From NCBI RefSeq assembly GCF_016055025.1, contig NZ_JAECVW010000004.1: a stretch of DNA of 64,000 nt; one strand, 5' to 3'. A program made the translations under genes and the position numbers. Each line of letters begins with the position of its first letter. Position 1 is the first letter of the stretch. The stretch is from Thermoactinomyces intermedius. GTDB taxonomy: Bacteria > Bacillota > Bacilli > Thermoactinomycetales > Thermoactinomycetaceae. Of the stretch, positions 34,469-42,408 are shown piece by piece. The notes beneath the pieces were generated by a model. It did no database searches, was not told where the DNA came from, and saw only the letters and a program-made list of their open reading frames with translations.

Positions 34469-35236
34469 ATGATGGAACTGGTCCGTGTACAAAACTATGA
34501 AGAAATGTGTGATCTGGCGGCTGAACGAATCATCCGGGTTGTAAAGGAAACGGAGTCTCCCGTGCTGGGACTTGCGACCGGCGCGACCCCCACCGGTGTT
34601 TATGAAAAACTGGTTTCGGACCACCGGCAAAACGGTACTTCCTACCGGCATGTCACCACCTTCAATTTGGATGAGTATGTCGGGTTGGGACCTGAGGATG
34701 CAACCAGTTATTTCTTCTACATGATGGAACATCTCTTTCGCCATATCGATATTCCTGTCGGCCAAACCCATATTCCGGATGGCTTGGCAAAAAATCCGGA
34801 AGAGGAATGTGTGCGTTATGAGCGGGAGATCGAAGAACACGGAGGCATCGATTTGCAAATTTTGGGGATCGGCAGAAATGGGCATATCGGATTTAATGAA
34901 CCCGGAACCCCTTTTTCCTCCAAGACCCACGTGGTGAAGTTGACGGAATCGACCCGGGAAGCCAACCGTCCTTTTTTTGATGCGAAGGATCAGGTTCCCA
35001 CCCATGCGATCACAATGGGGCTTTCGACCATTATGAAAAGCAAAAAGATTGTCTTGCTTGCCAACGGGAAGATGAAAGCCCCGGTCTTGCACCGGCTGTT
35101 TACCATGGACGAGCCGTCCCCGGAATTGCCGGCTTCCATTTTGAAACAACATCCGAATGTCACCATCATTGCCGATGAAGAGGCTTTGTCCTGGACGACC
35201 GTGGATGAGCTGCCCGGCATGCGGACCCGGCGTTAG
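34469..35236 (+). CDS. nagB: Glucosamine-6-phosphate deaminase
   Basis: NagB converts GlcN-6-phosphate to fructose-6-phosphate and ammonia, completing the nagA step. The 255-residue protein shows GLATGATPTGVYEKL near 33, TFNLDEYVGL near 66 (catalytic Asp) and GIGRNGHIGFNEPGTPF near 134 (catalytic His). The ATG at 34469 directly follows the nagA stop, and GGAGG lies inside the end of nagA, so translation is coupled. The stop codon lies within the terminator stem. Confidence 0.96.
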   Translation: MMELVRVQNYEEMCDLAAERIIRVVKETESPVLGLATGATPTGVYEKLVSDHRQNGTSYRHVTTFNLDEYVGLGPEDATSYFFYMMEHLFRHIDIPVGQTHIPDGLAKNPEEECVRYEREIEEHGGIDLQILGIGRNGHIGFNEPGTPFSSKTHVVKLTESTREANRPFFDAKDQVPTHAITMGLSTIMKSKKIVLLANGKMKAPVLHRLFTMDEPSPELPASILKQHPNVTIIADEEALSWTTVDELPGMRTRR

Positions 35237-35265
35237 CGGGTTTTCTGCTTGCGCCGGGGTTTTTT
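35226..35265 (+). terminator. Terminator of nagAB overlapping the nagB stop
   Basis: CCCGGCG at 35226-35232 pairs with CGCCGGG near 35252-35258, followed by six T residues. It also reaches the 3-prime end of the convergent ligase gene. Confidence 0.8.
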
Positions 35266-36205
35266 ATTGGTCGAAGCGGCATTGGCGGGGAGGATGGGTC
35301 ACGAAAGCCTGAATGCTCGGCTGTCTCAATGTGTGTCCGTGGCTCCATTCCAAGTATTCAACTTTCACCGTGATGGCCGGCTTCAGCCAAAGTGTGTTTT
35401 TCATCCGGGAAGGCGGATTGACAAAAGGCATGTTCTCCTGCACAACAGGTTGAATCATGCGGGTCAGCGTTTTCCAATCTTCGTGAGTCAATTTGCCGGT
35501 TCCTGCGCGTCCGATATACCAAAGCCGGTCCTTTTCATCATATAATCCGAGCAGAAGGGAACGGGCCACGGAATCGCGTACAACGACGCCCCCCACCACC
35601 GCAATCAAATCTTGCATATTTTTTTTCTTCTGCCAGCGGTGATCTTTCCCGCCGATGGCATAGGTGCTGTTTTGGTCTTTGAAAACGATTCCTTCCAAGC
35701 CGTGTTCTTTCACGGCTTCAAACAGCGCTTTTCCATCTTCATAAGAGGGGACGAGCTGAACAGGACCGGAAGATTCGCAGATTTCATGAAGCAACGCGGT
35801 TCTTTCCGAAAGTGGCCGGTGGATGATCCATTGGCCGTCCAAGTATAACAGGTCGAAAACCATATATGTAACCGGAACTTGTTTTTGCACGGTCAAAACC
35901 CGGTCGATATTACGAAGGCCGTCTCTTTTCATCACTTCATAAAAAGAAGGTTTCCCGTCTTTTAATGCGATGACTTCCCCGTCCAATATTGCCGATTTGG
36001 CTCTTAAGGATTGATCCAAATGCTGAAGCTCGGGATAATGAAACGTCCGTTCATTTTTTTTGCGGTTAAAAAGTTTGATTTCGTTTCTGTTCCGGTATGC
36101 CAGGATGCGGACGCCGTCCCATTTCACTTGCGCGATCCATTGTTTTCCTTGCGGGAAGTCATCCGTTGTTACCGGTTCAAACGGGATGATTGGCTTCAAA
36201 TCCAT
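35264..36205 (-). CDS. ATP-dependent DNA ligase, LigD ligase-domain type
   Basis: The 313-residue protein seals nicks or breaks in non-homologous end joining. Lys28 in QVKWDGVR is the adenylated lysine. Further ligase motifs seen are LDGEVIALKDG near 85, YMVFDLLYLDG near 118, GLEGIVFKDQNSTY near 175 and the oligonucleotide-binding part with LWYIGRAGTGKL near 237. ATG 36205 is preceded by AAAGGAGG; a longer upstream frame has no such site. The polymerase domain that is often fused to it in LigD is a separate gene at 36836. No phosphoesterase domain is found. Confidence 0.9.
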   Translation of the reverse strand: MDLKPIIPFEPVTTDDFPQGKQWIAQVKWDGVRILAYRNRNEIKLFNRKKNERTFHYPELQHLDQSLRAKSAILDGEVIALKDGKPSFYEVMKRDGLRNIDRVLTVQKQVPVTYMVFDLLYLDGQWIIHRPLSERTALLHEICESSGPVQLVPSYEDGKALFEAVKEHGLEGIVFKDQNSTYAIGGKDHRWQKKKNMQDLIAVVGGVVVRDSVARSLLLGLYDEKDRLWYIGRAGTGKLTHEDWKTLTRMIQPVVQENMPFVNPPSRMKNTLWLKPAITVKVEYLEWSHGHTLRQPSIQAFVTHPPRQCRFDQ

Positions 36206-36242
36206 GCGAAAGCCTCCTTTTTTCCTATTTTTTGCGGGTTTT

Positions 36243-36280
36243 AAAAAAGGACACCTCCCAATAAAAGGGAAGTGTCCTTT
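36243..36280 (-). terminator. Terminator after the small aromatic-rich protein gene
   Basis: On the minus strand AAGGACAC-TTCCC pairs with GGGAG-GTGTCCTT and is followed by T residues. It separates the 36283 gene from the downstream ligase gene. Confidence 0.8.
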
Positions 36281-36282
36281 CG

Positions 36283-36498
36283 TCAATAGCCGCGTCTTCT
36301 GTCCCGGCGCCGGTCCCGGGGAAAGTAAGGAGGCCGGAAAACCGGGGAAAACGGTGGAAACAAAATCGGCGGATAGACCGGATAGAACGGGGGATAATAA
36401 GGTGGCCAGAAGGGTGAAAAAGGAGGGTAAAAACCCCGTTGTTTGGTTTCAATTTCATTTTCTTCGGTATCCATCCATTCCTTATCATGATGATACAT
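36283..36498 (-). CDS. Small proline/tyrosine/phenylalanine-rich protein
   Basis: The 71-residue product starts at an ATG at 36498 with AAGGAGGAG upstream. After a charged N-terminus (MYHHDKEWMDTEENE) the middle is a low-complexity run rich in Pro, Tyr and Phe (for example FWPPYYPPFYPVYPP), and the C-terminus is arginine-rich (DRRRDRRRGY). Such composition recalls small spore-coat or crust proteins, but I do not recognise a family. It probably follows the second small gene at 36529 in one transcript. Confidence 0.75.
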   Translation of the reverse strand: MYHHDKEWMDTEENEIETKQRGFYPPFSPFWPPYYPPFYPVYPPILFPPFSPVFRPPYFPRDRRRDRRRGY

Positions 36499-36528
36499 AC
36501 GAAATCTCCTCCTTAACGGGTGATGAAG

Positions 36529-36726
36529 TTAAAACGGGCCGAACCGTCCAAAAGGGCGGAAGAAAGGAAAAAATCCAAAATAAAAAAAGGGACGCGGGTA
36601 AATGAAGGGAGCTCCGAAAAACGGCCCCGGGAAAAATTGAGATGCATGGATGGGTTCCTGCTCCAACCCGGATGCCACAAATTCTGCAGAATCATCATGA
36701 AGCGGCTGATTGGCAGATTCCAACAC
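36529..36726 (-). CDS. Small proline/phenylalanine-rich protein
   Basis: The 65-residue product starts at GTG 36726, with AGGAGG 8 bases upstream. The first 30 residues are mixed (ESANQPLHDDSAEFVASG), the rest is rich in Phe, Pro and Gly (FFPGPFFGAPFIYPRPFFYF). It resembles its neighbour at 36283 in layout. A structural role, for instance in the spore coat, is possible but unproven. Its start is divergent from the LigD polymerase gene, 110 bases away. Confidence 0.7.
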   Translation of the reverse strand: MLESANQPLHDDSAEFVASGLEQEPIHASQFFPGPFFGAPFIYPRPFFYFGFFPFFRPFGRFGPF

Positions 36727-36835
36727 GTTTCATTCCTCCTGTTTGCTCGGGTTTCAGGGTTTGTTATAAACTATGCGTTTATCACGTCCCGGGTCATTGT
36801 CCAATGAAAAATAGGCATTTGAACGGGGAGGTCAC

Positions 36836-37738
36836 ATGGCTGAAAAAGAGCGATACGTCCAAGTTGACGGACGGGAATTAAAGATCACCAATCCGGATAA
36901 AATCTGGTTTCCCGAAGCAGGGATCAAAAAGTGGGATTTTATTTTGTATTGCGCCCGTCTGGCATCCTATCTCCTGCCTTATTGCAAGGATCGTTTGCTG
37001 ACAACGATCCGTTTTCCGGACGGGGTGAATCATGATTCGTTTTATCAGAAAAACGCGCCTTTTTACCGCCCGGATTGGGTAGAGACCAGCAAGGCAGGGG
37101 ATATTGAATATATTTTGCTCAATAATGTCCCGACATTGATTTGGCTCGCAAACCTGGCTTGTCTGGAATACCATGTTTCTTTTCACCGGGTGGATCGCCC
37201 GGTTCCCACCGAGTTGGTGTTTGACCTGGATCCCAGTGCTCCCGGATTTGAAAAAGTGGCGGAAGTGGCGTGGTTGATCAAGGAAGTACTGGAGAAAATG
37301 GGGTTATCCGGATTGGTGAAAACCTCCGGCGCAACGGGACTTCAAATTTATGTCCCGATCGAACCGGTTTACTCTTATGAAGAAACAAGGAAAATCGGGG
37401 AATTGATCGCACATTATTTGACCGAACTTCATCCCCGGTTGGTCACGGTGGAACGCCTGGTCAAAAAGCGGGGAGACAAGGTTTATATTGATTATCTGCA
37501 GCATTGGCACAACAAAACGTTAATTGCGCCCTATTCGCCGCGGGCCGTGCCGGAAGCAACGGTTTCGACGCCGCTGGAGTGGGAGGAACTCCAAACACTT
37601 CGTTCGCCCAAGGAATGGACGCTGCTCAACATTTTTGACCGTTTGAAAGAAAAAGGGGATTTGTTTGAACCGGTTTTATCCGGTGAAAGACAACGATTGG
37701 ATGCGATTCTTCAGTTTATTGAAAAACGCAAACTGTAA
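36836..37738 (+). CDS. LigD-type polymerase/primase domain protein
   Basis: The 300-residue protein is the polymerase part of the bacterial end-joining system (archaeo-eukaryotic primase fold), which fills gaps and adds ribonucleotides at broken ends. It begins with the usual ELKITNPDKIWFPEAGIKK segment (near 14), has the catalytic pair in ELVFDLDPSAPG (near 127), KTSGATGLQIYVPI (near 162) and the third metal aspartate in VYIDYLQHWHNKT (near 219). GGGGAGG precedes ATG 36836. It is divergent from the ligase part, with two small genes between. Ku is encoded 20 kb away. Confidence 0.92.
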   Translation: MAEKERYVQVDGRELKITNPDKIWFPEAGIKKWDFILYCARLASYLLPYCKDRLLTTIRFPDGVNHDSFYQKNAPFYRPDWVETSKAGDIEYILLNNVPTLIWLANLACLEYHVSFHRVDRPVPTELVFDLDPSAPGFEKVAEVAWLIKEVLEKMGLSGLVKTSGATGLQIYVPIEPVYSYEETRKIGELIAHYLTELHPRLVTVERLVKKRGDKVYIDYLQHWHNKTLIAPYSPRAVPEATVSTPLEWEELQTLRSPKEWTLLNIFDRLKEKGDLFEPVLSGERQRLDAILQFIEKRKL

Positions 37739-37806
37739 AAAGGAAATCGGTCGTGTTATCTTAATATTGATGTGCATTTTTACTTGAATGGTGAGGAGGA
37801 AAATGA

Positions 37807-39105
37807 TTGAAACGGATATTCATTAACGGCACGATCATCACCCTGGTGGAAGGACAAGAAGTGATTGAACAAGGAGCCATGGGTGTGGATGGCACCGATA
37901 TTACATATATAGGTCCGGTTCCGGGAGAAGACGAACTGGCTTCCTATGATGAAGTCATCGATTGCCGGGGACGCGCGATCATGCCCGGGCTTGTCAATAC
38001 ACACGGACATGCGGCCATGACGTTGCTCAGAGGGTATGCCGATGATCTTCCGTTACAAACGTGGCTGGAAGAAAAAATGTGGCCGCTGGAAGCCAGGTTT
38101 ACAGCAAAACAAGTTTCGGCCGGAACGGCCTTGGCGGTCGCGGAAATGATAAAATCCGGGACCACATGTTTTGTGGATATGTATGACCATATGGATGAAG
38201 TGGCCAAAATCACGATGGAATCCGGGATGCGCGCCCGGCTGTGCCGCGGTTCCATCGGACTTTGCAGTGAAGAAGAACAAAAACAGAAACTGAATGAAGC
38301 CGTGCAATTCGCCAAGGATTGGAACGGACAAGCAGACGGGAGAATCACCACCATGCTGGCGCCGCATGCCCCTTACACCTGTTCACCGGATTACATCCGC
38401 CAATTTGTGGAAAAAGCGGCTGAACTTTCGTTGCCGCTGCATACCCATATGTCGGAAACCGCGAAAGAAGTGGAACAAAATGTGAGGGATTACGGTGTCC
38501 GGCCGGTGGAACATTTGCGCCGTTTGGGCTTTTTTGATCAGCCGGCGTTGGTGGCGCATGCCGTGCATGTGACGGATGAGGAGATTGATATTCTGGCTTC
38601 TTATGATGTCAAAGTCGCTCACAACCCGGAAAGCAATTTGAAGTTGGGAAGCGGTATTGCTCCCATTCCGAAAATGCTTGAAAAAGGCATCCGTCCCGGA
38701 TTGGCCACGGACGGGGCGGCCAGTAACAACAATTTGGATTTGTTTGAAGAGATGCATATAGCGGCAATGATCCATAAAGGCGCTCATGAAAATTCGGTGC
38801 TGGTTCCTGCGATGACGGCGTTGAAAATGGCTACCTTGTATGGGGCGGAATGCGCCTTTTTGGAAAAAGAAACCGGATCCTTGGAAGTTGGAAAGAAAGC
38901 GGATTTTGTGGTGTTGGATTTGTCAGGGCCCCATATGCAGCCTTTGCATGATGTGGTATCGCATATTGTGTATTCGGCGAACCGGAATGATGTTTTGGAT
39001 GTCTACATTGACGGAAAACCGGTCATGCGGAACCGGGAATTGCTGACCTTGGATGAAGAAAAAATCAAATTTGAAGCCAATCGGGCCATTCAGGAGATCT
39101 TATAA
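37807..39105 (+). CDS. mtaD: 5-methylthioadenosine/S-adenosylhomocysteine deaminase
   Basis: The 432-residue amidohydrolase is of the MtaD/TrzN group that deaminates MTA, SAH and related adenosine compounds. Metal ligands are in VNTHGHAAMTLLRG near 63, LPLHTHMSETAKEVEQ near 210, ALVAHAVHVTDEE near 245 and LATDGAASNNNLDLFEEM near 299. TTG 37807 is the start because GAGGAGGAAA is placed just before it, while the ATG at 37804 runs into a stop after seven codons. It is a single gene; the methionine salvage genes are not in the window, so physiological substrate is open. Confidence 0.93.
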   Translation: MKRIFINGTIITLVEGQEVIEQGAMGVDGTDITYIGPVPGEDELASYDEVIDCRGRAIMPGLVNTHGHAAMTLLRGYADDLPLQTWLEEKMWPLEARFTAKQVSAGTALAVAEMIKSGTTCFVDMYDHMDEVAKITMESGMRARLCRGSIGLCSEEEQKQKLNEAVQFAKDWNGQADGRITTMLAPHAPYTCSPDYIRQFVEKAAELSLPLHTHMSETAKEVEQNVRDYGVRPVEHLRRLGFFDQPALVAHAVHVTDEEIDILASYDVKVAHNPESNLKLGSGIAPIPKMLEKGIRPGLATDGAASNNNLDLFEEMHIAAMIHKGAHENSVLVPAMTALKMATLYGAECAFLEKETGSLEVGKKADFVVLDLSGPHMQPLHDVVSHIVYSANRNDVLDVYIDGKPVMRNRELLTLDEEKIKFEANRAIQEIL

Positions 39106-39197
39106 GAAAAAGCCGCCAATAATTGGCATCATTGGCAGCGAAAAGAGATTTGGCGAAGGGGAATAGGCAGGAGTTTCTAAGTCATACTAAGAACAAA

Positions 39198-39395
39198 TCA
39201 AATTTCCATATCAATATCCAAATGGAAGCGCAAGGGAATGTCTGTATTTCTTTCTTGCCATTCCCGTTTTTGAGCAGCAGGGGAAGCCCATGTCTCCGCG
39301 GGTAAAAAGGTGGACAGCTGTTTCCATTCCTCTTCGGTCAACCGGTTTTGTAACTCTTTGTAAACCCAATCGGGATAAAGGGAAGGGGTTGTCAT
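39198..39395 (-). CDS. Small hypothetical protein, 65 residues
   Basis: The product starts at an ATG at 39395, preceded by GGGAGGTGAAGG. It is hydrophilic, with LYPDWVYKELQNRLTEEEWK at 6-25 and an acidic end (FHLDIDMEI). Longer in-frame starts upstream exist but lack ribosome sites and would add low-quality sequence. No family is recognised. Confidence 0.6.
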   Translation of the reverse strand: MTTPSLYPDWVYKELQNRLTEEEWKQLSTFLPAETWASPAAQKREWQERNTDIPLRFHLDIDMEI

Positions 39396-39500
39396 TTCCT
39401 TCACCTCCCTTGTTGGTGTTAGTATCACCGGAGATAAACCGTTTATGATTAGCACATTTTGCCCGTCTGCAAAATTCGCGGCGGACGGCTTTTGGCATGA

Positions 39501-39538
39501 AATGGTTTGAGAACCCGACGGTTCTTGAACCATTTTTT
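39501..39538 (+). terminator. Strong hairpin with T-run between mtaD and a lipoprotein gene
   Basis: AATGGTT-T-GAGAACC at 39501-39515 pairs with GGTTCTT-G-AACCATT at 39520-39533, followed by T residues on the plus strand. It either ends transcripts from mtaD about 400 bases earlier or acts in the leader of the lipoprotein gene at 39594. Confidence 0.75.
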
Positions 39539-39593
39539 CTTTTCGGGATAAAAAACAAGGAAATGACGTAAGTATGTTGAAAGGAGGTGTCGC

Positions 39594-40232
39594 ATGAAAC
39601 CGTTCTGTTGCATTTTGTTGTTTTCCCTGTTGTGGTTCTGTTCCGGTTGCGGGACAGAAGCGAACAAGCCTTCTCCAGCGGAAATCAAGCGTGCGGAGCA
39701 AAGCCGGCTTCAGCAAGAACTTCAGCACCTGATCCACCGTGCGGAGCAAAAAAAGCATTACGCGTTTCGTTTGCAAATACAAAATTCCAAACAAAAAGAA
39801 GAATACAAAGGAATGCAAAATGGGGAAAATTGGGTGATTTTGGATACGCAGGAACACAAAGTCATGGAAAGAAAAAAAGAAAAGGTTTGGGCATATCATT
39901 CAGGAAAAAAGGAAGAAATGACACCGGAACAAGCCGGTTTGGTTTCGTTGAAAGACCATTTGCGGTTTATCGGACAGGTTTATGGAGAGATTGAAAAGAA
40001 TCCGGACGCAAAAAGGATGAAAGTATCCGTCGATTCGGCGAAGTTAACCCGTAATTTCAAACAGCGCGTCAATGACGGGGCCGAACAAGTGTTGTTTCCG
40101 GTTTATGAAGAGATGGAAATTTATTATGAGTTGATTTACACCGGACCGCAAATGGATCTGAAACGAATGATTTTGCATGTGCATGACAAAAAGCAAGTCA
40201 AACAAACCTTGACTTATGAGATTGAGGGGTAA
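39594..40232 (+). CDS. Putative lipoprotein of unknown function
   Basis: The 212-residue product starts at ATG 39594 with AAAGGAGGTG upstream. The N-terminus is a lipoprotein signal: a hydrophobic run followed by FCSGCGTE, with the lipid cysteine at about residue 20. The mature part is charged and helical at first (EIKRAEQSRLQQELQHLIHR) and then mixed, with HDKKQVKQTLTYEI at the end, a pattern seen in DUF-type lipoproteins that resemble sporulation or germination factors. No family is recognised. A terminator follows immediately. Confidence 0.8.
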   Translation: MKPFCCILLFSLLWFCSGCGTEANKPSPAEIKRAEQSRLQQELQHLIHRAEQKKHYAFRLQIQNSKQKEEYKGMQNGENWVILDTQEHKVMERKKEKVWAYHSGKKEEMTPEQAGLVSLKDHLRFIGQVYGEIEKNPDAKRMKVSVDSAKLTRNFKQRVNDGAEQVLFPVYEEMEIYYELIYTGPQMDLKRMILHVHDKKQVKQTLTYEIEG

Positions 40233-40263
40233 AGACAGCATCACCGGAATGCTGTCTTTTTTT
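40231..40263 (+). terminator. Terminator of the lipoprotein gene
   Basis: AAAGACAGCAT at 40231-40241 pairs with ATGCTGTCTTT near 40249-40259, followed by T residues; it overlaps the stop codon by two bases. Confidence 0.92.
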
Positions 40264-40352
40264 ATTGGAATGGATTGTCAATACGATCATATATAAAAAA
40301 TGTTATACTTTTTATGTATTTGTGTATGTCGTTTTAGAAAGGAGCGTGGCGT

Positions 40353-40886
40353 GTGAAAAATAAAAAAATCATTTTCATCAGTTGCTTGGTCACGCTTGTT
40401 TTATTGTTTGGCGGTTTTTGGGGATACCAAGAGCTGCTGGTGAAAAGACCGGTTGTTTCCATGATTGAAAAACAAACCGGGATGATGCTGAGAAACATCG
40501 ATGTTTATCCATCTGACATAGAAATTGAACTGGAAATGAACCGTCCCGACCAAAAGGTCTTCACAAGAAAGGCTCCGGATTTAATCCGACGGATTCAGGA
40601 AAAAAACAAGCATCGTTCTCTTCATGTGAAATGGAAAGACCGTCCCAATGAGAAGTTGCTGGTTGCTTGGGATCAAATGATCTTTGGGATCCGGGAAGGC
40701 TTGGAAACGCAAAAATATACGGAAATTCCTGAAACCATCGGGAAATGGGCGGACAAGTACGATTTGGGATACGGCGTCAAAATGAATGAAGATGCGGTTT
40801 ATATTTTGCTTTATGACGGAGATCATTATTTAACCCGTGTGATGCATGTCAAATCTGCGCAGAAAGGAGGCGACAATGTTGATTAA
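40353..40886 (+). CDS. Single-pass membrane protein encoded before the FtsH-like protease
   Basis: The 177-residue product starts at GTG 40353 with AAAGGAG upstream. KNKK is followed by one membrane helix (about 5-25, IIFISCLVTLVLLFGGFWGY). The rest should lie outside: a mixed alpha/beta domain containing VVSMIEKQTGMMLRNIDVYP and YGVKMNEDAVYILLYDGDHY. No family is recognised. It overlaps the FtsH-like gene by 11 bases, so the products are probably partners. Because the FtsH-like protein lacks the usual outer domain, this protein may supply one (inference). Confidence 0.78.
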   Translation: MKNKKIIFISCLVTLVLLFGGFWGYQELLVKRPVVSMIEKQTGMMLRNIDVYPSDIEIELEMNRPDQKVFTRKAPDLIRRIQEKNKHRSLHVKWKDRPNEKLLVAWDQMIFGIREGLETQKYTEIPETIGKWADKYDLGYGVKMNEDAVYILLYDGDHYLTRVMHVKSAQKGGDNVD

Positions 40887-42387
40887 GCCGGTTTTGGCGG
40901 GAGCGGGAGCAGCTCTCGTTATTTTTCTTCTTTATCTCGGGGTGGATCCGCTGCCGGTTTTGGTTTTGGCGGTGATCGGCGGAACGGTTTATTTTCAGCG
41001 CACCCGCATGGCGCAAAGGATAGGGAAGGTTTTTGAAAAGAAAAAAACAACATCTGTGATTCCCACCATTGATTTTGACGAGATCGGCGGACAAAACCGG
41101 GCCAAAAATGAGCTGAAGGAAGCCCTCCAATTTTTGATCGACCGCAAAAAAATCGCTCAATTTGGAATTCGTCCGATCAAGGGGATTTTGCTCACCGGTC
41201 CTCCCGGAACGGGGAAAACGCTGATGGCCAAAGCGGCCGCCCACTACACGGATTCGGTTTTCGTCAGCGCTTCCGGCAGTGAATTTGTGGAAATGTATGT
41301 CGGAGTCGGGGCGAAACGCGTTCGCTCGTTGTTTGAAAACGCCCGTTTAAAAGCAAAGAAAAATAAAAAGTCATCCGCCATTATCTTTATTGATGAAATT
41401 GATGTCATCGGCGGGAAACGGGATGGCGGCCAACAGCGCGAATACGACCAAACGCTCAATCAATTGTTGACCGAAATGGACGGGATCCGGTCCGATCAGG
41501 ATGTGCAGCTCTTGATTGTGGCAGCCACCAACCGGAAAGATATCCTGGATCCGGCACTCCTTCGTCCGGGACGGTTTGACCGTCATATCCAAGTCGATTT
41601 GCCGGATAAAAACGCAAGGTTAAAAATTCTTCAATTGCACACCAGAAACAAAACGTTGCACCCGGATGTGTCATTGGAAAAAATCGCATCCGAAACTTTC
41701 GGGTTTTCCGGTGCACAATTGGAAAGCCTGACAAATGAAGCAGCGATTTACGCTTTGCGCGACAAGCAAACCGAAATCGGACAAGCACATTTTGCCTCCG
41801 CCATTGACAAAGTGCTGATGGGGGAGCAGACCGACCGGGAAGCCGGCGAAGAGGAAAAAGAACGGGTGGCGGTTCATGAAATGGGTCACGCGATTGTTTC
41901 GGAACGGGTAAGACCCGGATCTGTTTCGGAGATCACCTTGACTCCCCGCGGGCAAGCCCTGGGTTATGTGCGTCAAAAACCGGGACAGGACCGGCTTTTG
42001 TATACCCGGGAGGATCTGGAAGAAAGCATTCGTGTCTGTCTGGCCGGAGCGGCTGCGGAGGAACATGTTTACGGCCAAAAGAGCACCGGGGCCAAGAATG
42101 ATTATGAGCAAGCTTACCGTTATGCCCGGCAATTGATTGAAGCCGGTCTGTCGGATCTCGGGATCATTCACCCCGAGTGGACGGACAAGCAGGCAATGTA
42201 CACGGAAGCCAAGAAAATATTGGATCAACTGTATCAGGAAACTTTGAACGACATTGTGCAATTTTCTTTCATGTTTCAGGATGCATTGCGCATTTTATTA
42301 GAAGAAGAAGTGTTATCTGGTGACGATTTTCGGAAAATGTTAAAGAAATATGCTGCAAGAACTGTTAAAATAGATCAAGTTAGGTAA
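40876..42387 (+). CDS. Short FtsH-like membrane AAA+ zinc metalloprotease
   Basis: The 503-residue product starts at ATG 40876 (AAAGGAGG upstream). Two closely spaced hydrophobic helices lie in the first 45 residues with almost no loop between them. The AAA+ domain has Walker A GPPGTGKT near 110, Walker B IIFIDEID near 172 and RPGRFDRHI near 233. The M41 protease domain has HEMGH near 334 and the third ligand region TGAKNDYEQA near 402. FtsH of Bacillus has about 637 residues with a larger outer domain; this one is shorter, so it is a paralogue, not the main FtsH. Active residues are kept. Role unknown; proteins of this class often degrade membrane proteins. Confidence 0.88.
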   Translation: MLIKPVLAGAGAALVIFLLYLGVDPLPVLVLAVIGGTVYFQRTRMAQRIGKVFEKKKTTSVIPTIDFDEIGGQNRAKNELKEALQFLIDRKKIAQFGIRPIKGILLTGPPGTGKTLMAKAAAHYTDSVFVSASGSEFVEMYVGVGAKRVRSLFENARLKAKKNKKSSAIIFIDEIDVIGGKRDGGQQREYDQTLNQLLTEMDGIRSDQDVQLLIVAATNRKDILDPALLRPGRFDRHIQVDLPDKNARLKILQLHTRNKTLHPDVSLEKIASETFGFSGAQLESLTNEAAIYALRDKQTEIGQAHFASAIDKVLMGEQTDREAGEEEKERVAVHEMGHAIVSERVRPGSVSEITLTPRGQALGYVRQKPGQDRLLYTREDLEESIRVCLAGAAAEEHVYGQKSTGAKNDYEQAYRYARQLIEAGLSDLGIIHPEWTDKQAMYTEAKKILDQLYQETLNDIVQFSFMFQDALRILLEEEVLSGDDFRKMLKKYAARTVKIDQVR

Positions 42388-42408
42388 AAGATGAAAGGAG
42401 TACTTATT

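Noticed and set aside
39396..39899. Long minus-strand open frame (233 codons) covering the small gene at 39198 and extending upstream
   Set aside because: The upstream part lies over the lipoprotein gene in antisense, has no ribosome site and reads as low-quality sequence; only the last 65 codons have a good start.
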